From positions 122,582-186,581 of the forward strand of contig NZ_PYWK01000005.1 in NCBI RefSeq assembly GCF_003049645.1: a stretch of 64,000 bases of DNA, read 5' to 3'. Below are positions 46,197-56,144 of the stretch, piece after piece. Made by a program: the position numbers and the translations under genes. This DNA comes from Metasolibacillus fluoroglycofenilyticus (lineage in GTDB: Bacteria; Bacillota; Bacilli; Bacillales_A; Planococcaceae). The notes under the pieces were generated by a model. It was not told the DNA's origin. It ran no database searches and was given only the letters and a program-made list of their open reading frames with translations. Every line of letters begins with the position of its first letter. The stretch's first letter is position 1.

Positions 46197-46344
46197 CCCG
46201 CATTAACGGGCAGTAAGCCTCCCACTTCAAGACTTGAGTGAAATCGGGTTAATAATAAGTTGGAGAATAACTGCCGGTAAAAGCCCGAATGGTTCAACTA
46301 ACAATCAGTGGGGAGAACACCCACTGATAGAAATTTCACTTTAT
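46197..46344 (+). repeat. Stand-alone module element G (148 bp)
   Basis: CCGCATTAACGGGCAGT at left, ATTTCACTTTAT at right, preceded by TTTAT (46192-46196). Same orientation and layout as 43878-44031, with substitutions and weaker inner stems. The rest of 46139-46484 is leader of ygaD with no other gene. Confidence 0.72.
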
Positions 46345-46484
46345 CTTGATTCAGCAAATCTTCAACCGCAGGAGCAAGCGTCTTTTAGTACTGTAAGCGA
46401 ATCGCTAGATACAGATTTTCTTTTAAATTTGTTATAATCAATATTTAGACAATCGAAGTATTAAAAAAGGAAGTGGAGAAGCAC

Positions 46485-48230
46485 TTGGACAGTATGAAAA
46501 GATATATGCGCTTTGTGAAGCCATATACTTTGGAATTGGTATTAACAATTATTATTGGTGTTTTAAAATTTGCAATCCCATTATTCATTCCGTTGCTTAT
46601 ACAAATTGTGATTGATGATATTATTGGTTCGGATACACTAACAAGGGCGGAAATGACGAAGCAGCTTGTTTATTGGCTAGGTGGAACATTAATTGTGTTC
46701 TTTATTATTCGCCCACCAATTGAATATTATCGTCAATATTTTGCACAAAATATTAGCAATAAGGTGTTATTTGATATTCGTAAGGAATTGTATACACATT
46801 TGCAAAAATTAAGCTTAAAGTATTATTCAAATACACGAGCAGGGGAAGTTATTTCGCGAGTCATTAATGATGTTGAGCAGACAAAAAACTTTGTGATGAT
46901 TGGCTTAATGAATTTATGGCTTGACTTGGTAACGATTTTGATTGCCATAGCGATTATGCTAACGATGGATGTGAAGCTTACATTAGTCGCACTTATTTCC
47001 TTCCCACTTTATGCGTTCAGTGTGAAATACTTTTTCGGTAAATTACGTGATTTAACACGTAAACGTTCGCAGGCACTAGCAGGTGTACAAAGTTATTTGC
47101 ATGAACGTGTAGCAGGAATTAGCATTATTAAAAGCTTTACTTTAGAGCGCCATGAGCAAAAAATATTTGATGAGACGAATGGAGAGTTTTTAAATAAAGC
47201 GTTAGACCACTCAAAATGGAATGCAAAATCATTCGCAGTCGTTAATACGATTACAGATATTGCACCGCTACTAGTCATTGCTTATGCAGGCTATCAAGTA
47301 ATACATGAAAACCTATCGCTCGGTGTGATGGTCGCATTTATCGCTTATATTGAACGTCTATATGGTCCGTTGCGCCGACTTGTAAGCTCTTCAACTACAT
47401 TAACACAATCGATTGCATCGATGGATCGTGTATTCGAATTGTTTGATGAAAAATATGATATTGTCGATAAAGAGCTCGCTCAGCCTTTAAAAAAGGTAGC
47501 GGGGGAAGTGGCATTTAAAGATGTTATTTTCCGCTATGAAGATGAGGGGCAAAATGTTTTACGAAATATCAATTTTACAATTAAAGCTGGTGAAACAGCA
47601 GCCTTTGTAGGAATGAGCGGTGGAGGGAAATCAACGATTGTTAGCTTGATTCCAAGGTTTTACGATGTGAAATCGGGTGCTGTAGTAATCGATGGTATGA
47701 ATGTGCAAGACGTGACACTTGAATCACTACGCTCGCAAATTGGTATTGTATTGCAGGATAATATTTTATTCAGCGACTCTGTTAAGCATAATATTTTAAT
47801 GGGGAAACCAGATGCTACAGAGGAAGAAATTATTGCGGCAGCTCAGGCGGCAAACGCTCATGACTTCATTATGAATTTGCCAAATGGCTATGATACGCAA
47901 GTCGGCGAGCGCGGCGTCAAGCTATCTGGTGGGCAGAAGCAACGTATTGCCATTGCTCGTGTATTTTTGAAAAACCCTCCGATTCTTATATTGGATGAGG
48001 CGACATCCGCGCTTGACTTAGAAAGTGAAGCATTAATCCAAGAATCGCTAGAGCGTCTAGCACATAATCGCACAACGATTATTATCGCTCATCGCCTTTC
48101 AACAATTACACATGCAAATAAAATTTTTGTTATTGAGCATGGACAACTTGTCGAAGAAGGTAATCATGAGCAATTGATGCAGCAGCAGGGCGCTTATTAT
48201 AGTTTGTTTCAAGTGCAAAAACTTGAATAA
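46485..48230 (+). CDS. ygaD: ABC exporter half-transporter YgaD
   Basis: 581 residues. Six membrane helices (about 15-300) precede the ATPase with Walker [10 protein letters not shown], signature LSGGQKQR, Walker [13 protein letters not shown] and the H-loop AHRLST. I prefer the TTG at 46485, giving (M)[13 protein letters not shown], which lines up with Bacillus homologues; a GTG at 46473 and an ATG at 46494 are alternatives. The substrate is unknown; the family includes multidrug and lipid flippases. Position after ygaC matches B. subtilis. Confidence 0.88.
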   Translation: MDSMKRYMRFVKPYTLELVLTIIIGVLKFAIPLFIPLLIQIVIDDIIGSDTLTRAEMTKQLVYWLGGTLIVFFIIRPPIEYYRQYFAQNISNKVLFDIRKELYTHLQKLSLKYYSNTRAGEVISRVINDVEQTKNFVMIGLMNLWLDLVTILIAIAIMLTMDVKLTLVALISFPLYAFSVKYFFGKLRDLTRKRSQALAGVQSYLHERVAGISIIKSFTLERHEQKIFDETNGEFLNKALDHSKWNAKSFAVVNTITDIAPLLVIAYAGYQVIHENLSLGVMVAFIAYIERLYGPLRRLVSSSTTLTQSIASMDRVFELFDEKYDIVDKELAQPLKKVAGEVAFKDVIFRYEDEGQNVLRNINFTIKAGETAAFVGMSGGGKSTIVSLIPRFYDVKSGAVVIDGMNVQDVTLESLRSQIGIVLQDNILFSDSVKHNILMGKPDATEEEIIAAAQAANAHDFIMNLPNGYDTQVGERGVKLSGGQKQRIAIARVFLKNPPILILDEATSALDLESEALIQESLERLAHNRTTIIIAHRLSTITHANKIFVIEHGQLVEEGNHEQLMQQQGAYYSLFQVQKLE

Positions 48231-48256
48231 TAGCTACATAGCATATAGCTAGATAT

Positions 48257-48296
48257 AAAATTCGTGTGAGAAAAACCTTACACGAATTTTTGTTTT
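48257..48296 (+). terminator. Terminator after ygaD
   Basis: AAAATTCGTGTGAG pairs with CTTACACGAATTTT (one G-T) around a six-base loop, followed by TTGTTTT. Confidence 0.8.
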
Positions 48297-48409
48297 AAGG
48301 ATGATATATAGTAAGTGGAGTATGTATATACCTCGCAATTATAGGGATTTGCACGGAGCACGAAATTCTAAAAAGGATTTCGTATTTTTTTGTAGAATAA
48401 TAGTTACAG

Positions 48410-48424
48410 AATTTTCTGTACAAT
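48410..48424. promoter_or_regulatory. CodY-like site upstream of the oligopeptide operon
   Basis: AATTTTCTGTACAAT matches the CodY consensus AATTTTCWGAAAATT at 12 of 15 positions and overlaps a near-palindrome TACAGAATTTTCTGTA (48405-48420), about 125 bases before the first gene. CodY commonly controls peptide-uptake operons in bacilli. Three mismatches make this a weak call. No clear promoter could be fixed elsewhere in 48297-48546. Confidence 0.3.
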
Positions 48425-48546
48425 GAAGGTGAAATAGAATATTATGAAATAACTAACTATTCGAAAAAATGAATAATTTAATTAAGTTTTCAAAATAGAT
48501 GGTTTACATACTATTTTATGTATTTTATGAATAAGGGGGCAGCTAG

Positions 48547-49590
48547 ATGAGCCGAAAGCAAATACTTGAGGTGAAAGATTTAGAGACGAGTTTCTTTACA
48601 GACGATGGAAGGATTGCCGCCGTCGATTACATTAGCTTTTCTGTAGAGGAAGGTGAAATTCTAGCTATAGTGGGGGAATCAGGCTGTGGTAAAAGTGTTA
48701 CCTCATTATCGATTATGGGGTTAGTGCCAAGCCCGCCGGGGAAAATTACAAACGGTGAAATTTTACTTGATGGTAAAAATTTAGCGACACTTTCTGAAAA
48801 AGAAATGCGAAAAATTAGAGGAAGAGATGTTGCAATGATATTTCAGGAGCCCATGACATCGCTAAATCCGCTATTTACAATTGGCAATCAAATGATTGAA
48901 GCGATACGTATTCATAATAAAAAATGGACGAAAAAACAAGTTAAAGATAGAGCGATAGAAATGCTGAAGTTAGTTGGCTTACCACGTGCAGAAGAGCTGC
49001 TAAGCTCATATCCGCATCAGCTATCTGGGGGGATGCGTCAAAGGGTTATGATTGCCATGGCGCTTGTTTGTGACCCAAAGGTATTGATAGCGGATGAGCC
49101 TACAACAGCTTTAGATGTAACAATTCAAGCGCAAATTTTAAAGCTCATGAGAGATTTGAATAGAAGATTGCAAACGGCTGTTTTATTAATTACGCATGAT
49201 TTAGGAGTTGTGGCAGAAACATGTGAACGCGTTATTGTCATGTACGCAGGACAAATTGTAGAGCAAGCACCTGTTCAAGAAATTTTTAATAATCCACAGC
49301 ACCCATATACGAAAGGGCTAATTCAGTCAGTGCCAGATATGCGCTATAAAAAGGATGCATTGTATTCCATTCCTGGCAATGTGCCAAAACCTGGCTCTAT
49401 TGAACAAGGCTGTCGTTTTGCACCGCGCTGCGCCTACGCCTTCCCACGTTGTAGTGTCGAAAATCCGGAACTTTATAGTAAAAAGAAAGCGCATACAGCG
49501 CGCTGCTTTTTACTAGATTCAGAGCATGAAGCAGTGCTTCAGCCAGAGGTGGGGGGACATGTCAATGACGAACGTATTATTGAAAGTTGA
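48547..49590 (+). CDS. dppD: Oligopeptide ABC transporter ATP-binding protein (DppD/OppD-like)
   Basis: 347 residues. Walker A GESGCGKS, signature LSGGMRQR, Walker B VLIADEPTTALD, the switch His in LITHDLG, and the C-terminal oligopeptide domain with Cys-rich GCRFAPRCAYAFPRC. It energises peptide uptake together with the next gene. It overlaps that gene by 32 bases. AAGGGGG site. Confidence 0.9.
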   Translation: MSRKQILEVKDLETSFFTDDGRIAAVDYISFSVEEGEILAIVGESGCGKSVTSLSIMGLVPSPPGKITNGEILLDGKNLATLSEKEMRKIRGRDVAMIFQEPMTSLNPLFTIGNQMIEAIRIHNKKWTKKQVKDRAIEMLKLVGLPRAEELLSSYPHQLSGGMRQRVMIAMALVCDPKVLIADEPTTALDVTIQAQILKLMRDLNRRLQTAVLLITHDLGVVAETCERVIVMYAGQIVEQAPVQEIFNNPQHPYTKGLIQSVPDMRYKKDALYSIPGNVPKPGSIEQGCRFAPRCAYAFPRCSVENPELYSKKKAHTARCFLLDSEHEAVLQPEVGGHVNDERIIES

Positions 49591-50533
49591 GAATTTAACG
49601 AAATATTTTCCGATTCGTGCAGGTATGTTAGCACGAAAAGTTGGAGATGTGAAAGCAGTTGATGACATATCATTTGAAGTATACGAAGGTGAAACATTAG
49701 GGATTGTAGGAGAATCAGGATGTGGAAAGTCGACAACAGGGCGCGTGATTATGCGGCTGCATGAGCCGACAGGTGGGAAAGTCACTTTTGATGGGGTGGA
49801 GTTAACCTCCCTTTCAGGTGAGGAGATGCGAAAGGCTAGGCGCGATATTCAAATGGTATTTCAAGACCCATACGCTTCGCTAAATCCACGTCATACGATA
49901 GAGAAAATTTTGGAAGAGCCTTTAATTGTTCATGGTATCGGAAATGCAGAAGAGCGTAGGCGTAAAGTAATTGAATACTTAGAAGTAGTAGGCTTAAGCG
50001 CATACCATGCGAAACGCTACCCGCATCAATTCAGTGGAGGGCAGCGCCAGCGTATTGGTATTGCCAGAGCACTAATGACAAATCCGAAACTCATCATTGC
50101 AGATGAGCCAGTATCGGCACTCGATGTATCAATTCAGGCACAAGTATTAAATTTAATGCAAAAGCTGCAAGAAGATTTAAAACTAACATATATTTTTATT
50201 GCACATGATTTAGGTGTTGTCCGCCATATTAGTGATCGTGTGGGAGTAATGTATCTTGGCAGAATGGTGGAGCTAGCAAATAGTGAAGATTTATATGCGG
50301 AGCCGCTACATCCTTATTCACAAGCATTGCTCTCCGCTGTGCCGATACCAGACCCCAGCTATGAGCGTGAGCAGGTTATTTTAACAGGGGACATCCCGAG
50401 TCCGTCTAATCCACCGACGGGCTGTGCTTTCCATACACGCTGTCCTATGGCGATGGATATTTGTAAGCAAGAAATTCCACAATTTAAGCAAGTTAAATCT
50501 GGTCATTCCGTTGCCTGTCATTTATATAAATGA
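49559..50533 (+). CDS. dppF: Oligopeptide ABC transporter ATP-binding protein (DppF/OppF-like)
   Basis: 324 residues. Walker A GESGCGKST, signature FSGGQRQR, Walker B LIIADEPVSALD and C-terminal GCAFHTRCPMAMDIC. Start at ATG 49559 (MSMTNVLLK), just downstream of a GAGGTGGGGGG site inside the dppD tail; ATG 49565 is also possible. It forms the ATPase heterodimer with the DppD-like protein. Confidence 0.9.
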   Translation: MSMTNVLLKVENLTKYFPIRAGMLARKVGDVKAVDDISFEVYEGETLGIVGESGCGKSTTGRVIMRLHEPTGGKVTFDGVELTSLSGEEMRKARRDIQMVFQDPYASLNPRHTIEKILEEPLIVHGIGNAEERRRKVIEYLEVVGLSAYHAKRYPHQFSGGQRQRIGIARALMTNPKLIIADEPVSALDVSIQAQVLNLMQKLQEDLKLTYIFIAHDLGVVRHISDRVGVMYLGRMVELANSEDLYAEPLHPYSQALLSAVPIPDPSYEREQVILTGDIPSPSNPPTGCAFHTRCPMAMDICKQEIPQFKQVKSGHSVACHLYK

Positions 50534-50578
50534 TAGATAGCGATGATAATAGATATAAAAAATTTAGGAGGGGTTCAT

Positions 50579-52222
50579 TTGAAAAGGAATTTTTGGCTAC
50601 TTGGTTTAATGTTATTAGTACTTTCTATCTTTTTAGTAGCTTGCGGTGCTGACAAAACAGATGGAGACAATAGCTCGTCATCAAATACTGACAATACAGA
50701 TAATACGGATAGCGCAGATGATGGCAATGAAGAAACTTCATCGAAGCCTCAAATTTTAGTATTTGGTCGCGGGGGAGATTCTGTTTCTTTAGATCCAGCA
50801 ATCGTAACAGATGGTGAATCATTTAAAGTAACACAAAATCTTTTTGAAACATTGTTAAACTTTGGTGAGCAAGATACGACAATTCACCCGGGTTTAGCAA
50901 CGAAGTGGGATATTAGTGATGATGGTTTAACATACACATTTGAGTTACAGCAAGGTGTTAAATTCCACGATGGGACAGATTTCAATGCAGAAGCAGTCGT
51001 GAAAAATGTTAATCGCTGGAAAGGTGGAACAGAGGAAGATTTCTACTATTTCAACTCGATGTTTAAAGCAGAGGGGCAAGATATTATTACAGATGTAAAG
51101 GCGGAGGGCGATTATACAGTTGTATTCACACTATCACGTCCACAAGCGCCATTCTTGAAAAATCTTGCGATGAGTCCATTTGGTATCGCCTCACCAACTG
51201 CATTTGAGGCGTCGGGCGATAAATTTGGCGATGACCCAGTAGGAACAGGTCCATTTAAGTTTGTAGAATGGAAGCGCAATGATTCTATTACAATTGAAAA
51301 ATTTGCAGATTACTGGCAAGACGGGCTACCGAAGCTTGATAAAGTTATTTTCCGTTCAATTCCAGATAATTCAGCGCGCTTGAATGCTTTAACAGCAAAT
51401 GAAATTGATTTAGCAGATGGTATTAATCCATCAGATGGTGCAAATATTGAATCGAATGCAAACTTACAATTAATTGAGCGACCATCTATGAATATTGGTT
51501 ACTTAGGATTAACAAGCACACGTAAGCCTTTTGATAATAAATTAGTACGTCAAGCAGTAAACTATGCGATTGATAAGCAAGGTATTGTCGATGCGTTCTT
51601 TGAAGGGCGTGCACAAGTGGCGAAAAATCCAATGCCACCTTCAATTAGTGGCTATAACGACGATATTGAAGGATATCCATATGACCCAGAAAAAGCGAAA
51701 GCATTATTAGCTGAAGCAGGCTATGATGGAACACCGATTGAACTATGGGCGATGCCTGTACCACGTCCATACATGCCTGATGGTGCAAAAGTAGCTGAAG
51801 TTATCCAAAAAAATCTTGCGGATATCGGTATGCCAGCGAAAATTGTCACATATGAATGGGCTACGTATTTAGATAAAGCAAAAGATGGGGAAGCAGATGC
51901 ATTTATGTTGGGATGGACTGGTGATAATGGGGATGCTGATAACTTCATTTATACATTACTAGATGAAGACAATATCGGTAGCAACAACTATTCATACTTC
52001 AAAAATGCAGAAACACATAAATTATTAATTCAAGCACAATCTGAAACAGATGAAGATGTGCGTATTGAGCTATACAAAAAAGCACAGGAAATTATTCATG
52101 ATGAAGCACCTTGGGTTCCGTTAGCGCACTCGACGCCATTACTTGCTGCGAAAGCAGAAGTAAAAGGCTTCTTACCGCATCCAACAGGCTCTGACAAATT
52201 ATTAAATGTATCAATTGAGTAG
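50579..52222 (+). CDS. dppA: Oligopeptide-binding lipoprotein (SBP family 5)
   Basis: 547 residues. TTG start with a GGAGGGG site gives a lipoprotein signal with lipobox LVAC, followed by an Asp/Asn/Ser-rich spacer and a family 5 solute-binding domain (SLDPAIVTDGESFKVTQNLFETL, GTGPFKFVEWKRND, RQAVNYAIDKQGIV, FMLGWTGDNGDADNF). It captures peptides outside the membrane. Gene order ATPase-ATPase-binding protein-permeases is less common than the binding protein first. A repeat element separates it from the permeases. Confidence 0.92.
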   Translation: MKRNFWLLGLMLLVLSIFLVACGADKTDGDNSSSSNTDNTDNTDSADDGNEETSSKPQILVFGRGGDSVSLDPAIVTDGESFKVTQNLFETLLNFGEQDTTIHPGLATKWDISDDGLTYTFELQQGVKFHDGTDFNAEAVVKNVNRWKGGTEEDFYYFNSMFKAEGQDIITDVKAEGDYTVVFTLSRPQAPFLKNLAMSPFGIASPTAFEASGDKFGDDPVGTGPFKFVEWKRNDSITIEKFADYWQDGLPKLDKVIFRSIPDNSARLNALTANEIDLADGINPSDGANIESNANLQLIERPSMNIGYLGLTSTRKPFDNKLVRQAVNYAIDKQGIVDAFFEGRAQVAKNPMPPSISGYNDDIEGYPYDPEKAKALLAEAGYDGTPIELWAMPVPRPYMPDGAKVAEVIQKNLADIGMPAKIVTYEWATYLDKAKDGEADAFMLGWTGDNGDADNFIYTLLDEDNIGSNNYSYFKNAETHKLLIQAQSETDEDVRIELYKKAQEIIHDEAPWVPLAHSTPLLAAKAEVKGFLPHPTGSDKLLNVSIE

Positions 52223-52230
52223 TGAGATAG

Positions 52231-52435
52231 GGGGCTGACCAAAAAGCCGTGCATAGCCGGCATTTTGGTCAGTAGCGATGATGTTTTATAAAATCTTGAC
52301 TCCTATAAATAGAGAACACTTCTTTTAAATTGAGATGAACACTGGCTTTAACAGTGTTTGTCTTCAGTAAAGTGGAGTGATGAAAACCTTTATTTTAATG
52401 CGGTGTCAAAACAAAATGGAATTTTCAGACGCCCC
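52231..52435 (+). repeat. Short intergenic element inside the oligopeptide operon (205 bp)
   Basis: Begins GGGGCTGACCAAAAAGCC (hairpin with GGCATTTTGGTCAG), nine bases after the binding-protein stop, and ends TTTTCAGACGCCCC. ATAAA is uninterrupted, as in the copy at 11637. Further right, 52620-52665 holds another hairpin of the same type (GTCTGAAAAG...CTTTTCGGAC) in reverse, perhaps the end of a second decayed copy filling 52440-52665. The 477-base gap 52223-52699 has no gene. Confidence 0.75.
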
Positions 52436-52699
52436 GATTTTCTAGATGCATCTGCATGAAAACGAAATACTATCAACCTTGCAGAAAAATTGTGAAAAAG
52501 TTGAAATTACTTTTAAGCAATTGAAGTTAAAATTAAAAGTAAATTATTCAGTGTTAACTTTTCAAAGGGTGTATTCATTTTTCTAAATGGTGAATGTTTT
52601 AATGCAATTACAACTTGATGTCTGAAAAGTGGTACACCAGTCTGCTTTTCGGACAACTGTGTATATAGACAACAAGATTTTATAGAGGGGTGAAGAATC

Positions 52700-53704
52700 A
52701 TGCTTCACTACATTGGCAAACGCTTATTGCATTTAATTCCGGTTCTTCTTGGAATGACGTTTATTGTATTTTTAATTATTCGAGCGATTCCTGGTGACCC
52801 AGCCCAAGTAATTTTAGGACAGCAGGCAACGGCTGAAGCAATTGCAGCATTGCGTGAGAAACTAGGTTTAAATAATCCTTGGTACATACAATACTTTGAT
52901 TATTTAAAAGGCATTTTAACAGGTGATTTAGGTGAATCATTAAGAACTAGACAGGAGATTGTATCGGAAGTATGGCCTTATTTAGCGGCGACATTTGAGC
53001 TTGCTATTTTTGCGATGATTATTGCTGTTATTGTCGGAATGAATGCAGGGATTATTTCCGCATGGTTTCAAAATTCATGGTTCGATTATATTGCGATGGT
53101 TGTAGCGCTAATTGGCGTATCTATGCCAATTTTCTGGCTAGGTTTAATGGAACAATGGATTTTTAGTATTAATTTAGGATGGCTACCAACATCCGGGCGA
53201 GAGGAAGTACGCGATCCTGTGTCGGCAATTACGCATTTATACTTAATTGATACGTTGTTGCAAGGTCGCTTTGATCAATTTGTCGTATCGTTAAAACATT
53301 TAATTTTACCTGGTGCCGCACTGGCGACAATTCCGACTGCTATTATTGCGCGTATGACGAGAGCTTCAATGTTAGAAGTAATGCGCTCAGATTTTGTGCG
53401 AACTGCACGTGCAAAAGGACAAAAAATGTTTGTTGTTATTTATAAACATGCATTGAAAAATGCACTAATTCCAGTGCTGACGATTGTCGGACTCCAAACA
53501 GGGATGCTATTAGGCGGGGCAATTTTGACAGAAACCATTTTTAGTTGGCCGGGTATAGGACGCTATATTTACGAGGCGATTGGCTACCGTGATTATCCTG
53601 TTATCCAATCAGGGATTTTAATCGTAGCATTTTTATTTATCATGATTAATTTAATCGTTGATATTTTGTATACAGTGATTGATTCAAGGATTAAATACAA
53701 CTAG
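52700..53704 (+). CDS. dppB: Oligopeptide ABC transporter permease (DppB/OppB-like)
   Basis: 334 residues, six membrane helices. It has the N-terminal FLIIRAIPGDPA motif of OppB-type proteins, the EAA loop (RTARAKGQKMFVVIYKHALKNALIPV) that contacts the ATPases, and GAILTETIFSWPGIGRYIYEAI. ATG start with GAGGGG. It pairs with the next permease. Confidence 0.92.
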   Translation: MLHYIGKRLLHLIPVLLGMTFIVFLIIRAIPGDPAQVILGQQATAEAIAALREKLGLNNPWYIQYFDYLKGILTGDLGESLRTRQEIVSEVWPYLAATFELAIFAMIIAVIVGMNAGIISAWFQNSWFDYIAMVVALIGVSMPIFWLGLMEQWIFSINLGWLPTSGREEVRDPVSAITHLYLIDTLLQGRFDQFVVSLKHLILPGAALATIPTAIIARMTRASMLEVMRSDFVRTARAKGQKMFVVIYKHALKNALIPVLTIVGLQTGMLLGGAILTETIFSWPGIGRYIYEAIGYRDYPVIQSGILIVAFLFIMINLIVDILYTVIDSRIKYN

Positions 53705-53718
53705 GAGGAGGGGAAAAT

Positions 53719-54612
53719 ATGTCTGAAATTGCATCGAAAAGCAATGTTACTATGGTACAACAAGATAAGGTAGCTGGACCTTGGAAAGAGGCATGGCGCA
53801 GTTTTCGTAAAAGTAAATCGGCGCTAATTGGAACAGCTATCGTCATATTTTTCGTCCTTCTAGCAATTTTGGGTCCATTCATTGCACCGCAAGGGATTAA
53901 TGATCAAAATTTATCACAACGCTTATTGGCCCCATCGGCTGAGCATTGGTTTGGTACAGACGATTTAGGGCGGGATATTTTTTCACGTATTTTACATGGT
54001 GCACGCATTTCTTTAACTGTTGGTTTTTTTGCTGTAGTTATATCAGCAACAGTGGGGAGTTTTTTAGGGATTATTGCGGGCTATTATGGAAGATGGGTGG
54101 ATACAATTATTTCGCGCCTTTTCGATATTATGCTAGCATTTCCTAGTATTTTATTAGCAATTGCAGTTGTATCGATTTTAGGGCCATCTTTGCGCAATGC
54201 TTTAATTGCTATTGCGATTATTAATGTACCGAATTTTGGTCGTTTAATTCGGTCACGCGTGCTATCTATTAAAGAGGAGGAATATATCCACGCAGCTAAA
54301 GCGATTGGAATGAAAAATTCACGTATTTTATGGCGGCATATTTTGCCGAACTCGATGACCCCTGTTATTGTCCAAGGAACGTTAGCTATTGCAACAGCAA
54401 TTATCGAAGCGGCAGCATTAGGTTTTTTAGGGCTAGGCGCTGAAGCACCGCAACCTGAATGGGGCAAAATGCTTGCAGATGCACGTATTTTTCTGTTGAA
54501 TGCACCGTGGGCAATGGTCTTCCCTGGTTTAGCGATTATGCTTACTGTTATTGGCTTTAATTTAATGGGAGATGGCTTGCGAGATGCCCTAGACCCGAAG
54601 ATGAAGAATTAG
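53719..54612 (+). CDS. dppC: Oligopeptide ABC transporter permease (DppC/OppC-like)
   Basis: 297 residues, six membrane helices. N-terminal OppC-type region (SFRKSKSALIGTAIVIFFVLLAILGPFIAP), HWFGTDDLGRDIFSRILHGARISL, EAA loop (HAAKAIGMKNSRILWRHILPN) and GLGAEAPQPEWG are seen. The ribosome site AGGAGGAGGGG follows the dppB stop directly. Last gene of the operon. Confidence 0.92.
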   Translation: MSEIASKSNVTMVQQDKVAGPWKEAWRSFRKSKSALIGTAIVIFFVLLAILGPFIAPQGINDQNLSQRLLAPSAEHWFGTDDLGRDIFSRILHGARISLTVGFFAVVISATVGSFLGIIAGYYGRWVDTIISRLFDIMLAFPSILLAIAVVSILGPSLRNALIAIAIINVPNFGRLIRSRVLSIKEEEYIHAAKAIGMKNSRILWRHILPNSMTPVIVQGTLAIATAIIEAAALGFLGLGAEAPQPEWGKMLADARIFLLNAPWAMVFPGLAIMLTVIGFNLMGDGLRDALDPKMKN

Positions 54613-54618
54613 ATAGCG

Positions 54619-54666
54619 AGCGTTCAAAACAGCCTGGCAGTTGCCGGCATTTTGAACGCTTTTGTT
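54619..54666 (+). terminator. Terminator of the oligopeptide operon
   Basis: AGCGTTCAAAA pairs with TTTTGAACGCT, with an inner GCCTGGCAGTTGCCGGC loop region and TTTTGTTTG after. Another hairpin, TTCCCAAG...CTTGGGAA, near 54786-54815 faces the convergent ygaE gene. Confidence 0.75.
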
Positions 54667-54824
54667 TGTATTTTTGAAAGAATTACTTAATGAAATAAAG
54701 AGTAATTGCTTTGAAAATATGAAAAACAGGGGGCTTAGCGCTATTTTCCAAGAATGAACTCTTTAAATAAACGCCATCACGAGCATTCCCAAGTCAATAA
54801 CTATACAGCTTGGGAAACGCCCTT

Positions 54825-55916
54825 CTAATAAAACTCTGTCTCTAAATCAATATTTGCTTCTTTGCTGTGGTAGTTTCGATAAGACATAATTAATTTATCA
54901 AGATGCTCTAAGTTTTCTTCGTAATCTAAAATGCGCGATAAAATGTAAAGGAGGTGGTAGCTTGAAAATTCCTCTTCACTCTCGGATTCCTTTGCTATCG
55001 TAATTTGTTTAATAAATAAATCCATAACCTCTGTACGCTGTAAATGCTCCTCCTGCCGCACCCATGTAGAATGGTCTGCGCGCAATTTACCAGTAAATTT
55101 TAACAATAACTGCTCGTGATACGTTAATAACAAATCAACACGCTCTTGAATAATAATTAGCAGGGCATCAGGTAAATTTGATAGTTCATTTTCATGTTTA
55201 TGCAGACGTTGTAATAATTCTAGGCTTTTTTTAGATGCCGTAATCATTTGGCGATAAACAACAAGCTTCCGTGCCTTGACATATTTTTGGTTTTTTAAAT
55301 ATCTACGTTCCTCTTTATAAAGTTCATACAATACATCGATTTGCGATAGACGCGATTTTAATTTTGTTAATGCGATTTTTGTAGATGTATGCTCGCTTGC
55401 TTGACGCACAGCGAGACGGCTCCAGCGAATAATATCATCTTGCATAGAATTAATGTTTTTAAATAGTTTTATTTCGTAGCGCGGTGGTAAGAAAACTAAA
55501 TTTACGATAAATGCTGCAAAAACACCAACCATTACTGTAGTAAATCGGATAAGTGCGAAGGTTAAAAAGTCATCCCCCTGAAATTCCATAATAGCTACAA
55601 CTGTAACAAGTGCAAGTGTTAATGATTTTTCTAACTTTAGCTTCATCGTAATCCCGATAACTAATATTGCTGCGATTCCGATAGCAACTAAGTGATGACC
55701 GAACAACAGCCCGAATACTACAGCAACAATAGCGCCAATTAAATTGCCCTGTACCTGCTCTAAAATAGTTAAATAAGAGCGGTAAATAGATGGTTGAATC
55801 GCAAAAATAGCAGCAATCCCAGCGAATACGGGCGATGGCAAATTAAATAATTCAGCTAAAAACAGCGCGAAAACAATAGCAACACCAGTTTTTAAAATTC
55901 GAGCACCGAATTTCAT
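54825..55916 (-). CDS. ygaE: YgaE-like FUSC/aromatic-acid-exporter family membrane protein
   Basis: 363 residues. The N-terminal half (about 1-145) has about five membrane helices with FAGIAAIFAIQPSIYRSY and QVQGNLIGA, typical of the ArAE/FUSC family; the C-terminal half is a long helical cytoplasmic region. The start at ATG 55916 follows AAAAGGGGA by eight bases; the longer frame runs into a repeat element. Transport of aromatic acids is known only for some relatives. Placed next to gsaB as in B. subtilis. Confidence 0.8.
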   Translation of the reverse strand: MKFGARILKTGVAIVFALFLAELFNLPSPVFAGIAAIFAIQPSIYRSYLTILEQVQGNLIGAIVAVVFGLLFGHHLVAIGIAAILVIGITMKLKLEKSLTLALVTVVAIMEFQGDDFLTFALIRFTTVMVGVFAAFIVNLVFLPPRYEIKLFKNINSMQDDIIRWSRLAVRQASEHTSTKIALTKLKSRLSQIDVLYELYKEERRYLKNQKYVKARKLVVYRQMITASKKSLELLQRLHKHENELSNLPDALLIIIQERVDLLLTYHEQLLLKFTGKLRADHSTWVRQEEHLQRTEVMDLFIKQITIAKESESEEEFSSYHLLYILSRILDYEENLEHLDKLIMSYRNYHSKEANIDLETEFY

Positions 55917-55947
55917 AATAGCGATCCCCTTTTCTTTTAGTAAAGCA

Positions 55948-56133
55948 GGGCTATCCAGAAAGTCAAAACCCACTCTGTGATTACAGAAAATATGGTTTTA
56001 CATATTCACTTTCATGTCCATACAAAGGCGTTGAATTGAGTGTTTTCAACATTAGAGAGTTTTTCTGAATGAGATACATTTCAATAAAACAACATTTGAA
56101 AAGTGGCACGTTAAACCACTTTTCGGACACCCC
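55948..56133 (-). repeat. Strongly diverged short element (186 bp)
   Basis: Left end GGGCTATCCAGAAAG and right end CTTTTCGGACACCCC are inverted relatives of the family ends. The right end forms a hairpin (AAAAGTGG...CCACTTTT) 11 bases from the stop of leftward hemL2. The interior no longer aligns clearly with other copies. Confidence 0.45.
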
Positions 56134-56144
56134 GGTTTACCTAT

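Noticed and set aside
48503..48531. TTTACA-17-TATGAA as a promoter for the oligopeptide operon
   Set aside because: The start point would fall on the ribosome site of the first gene, leaving no usable leader.
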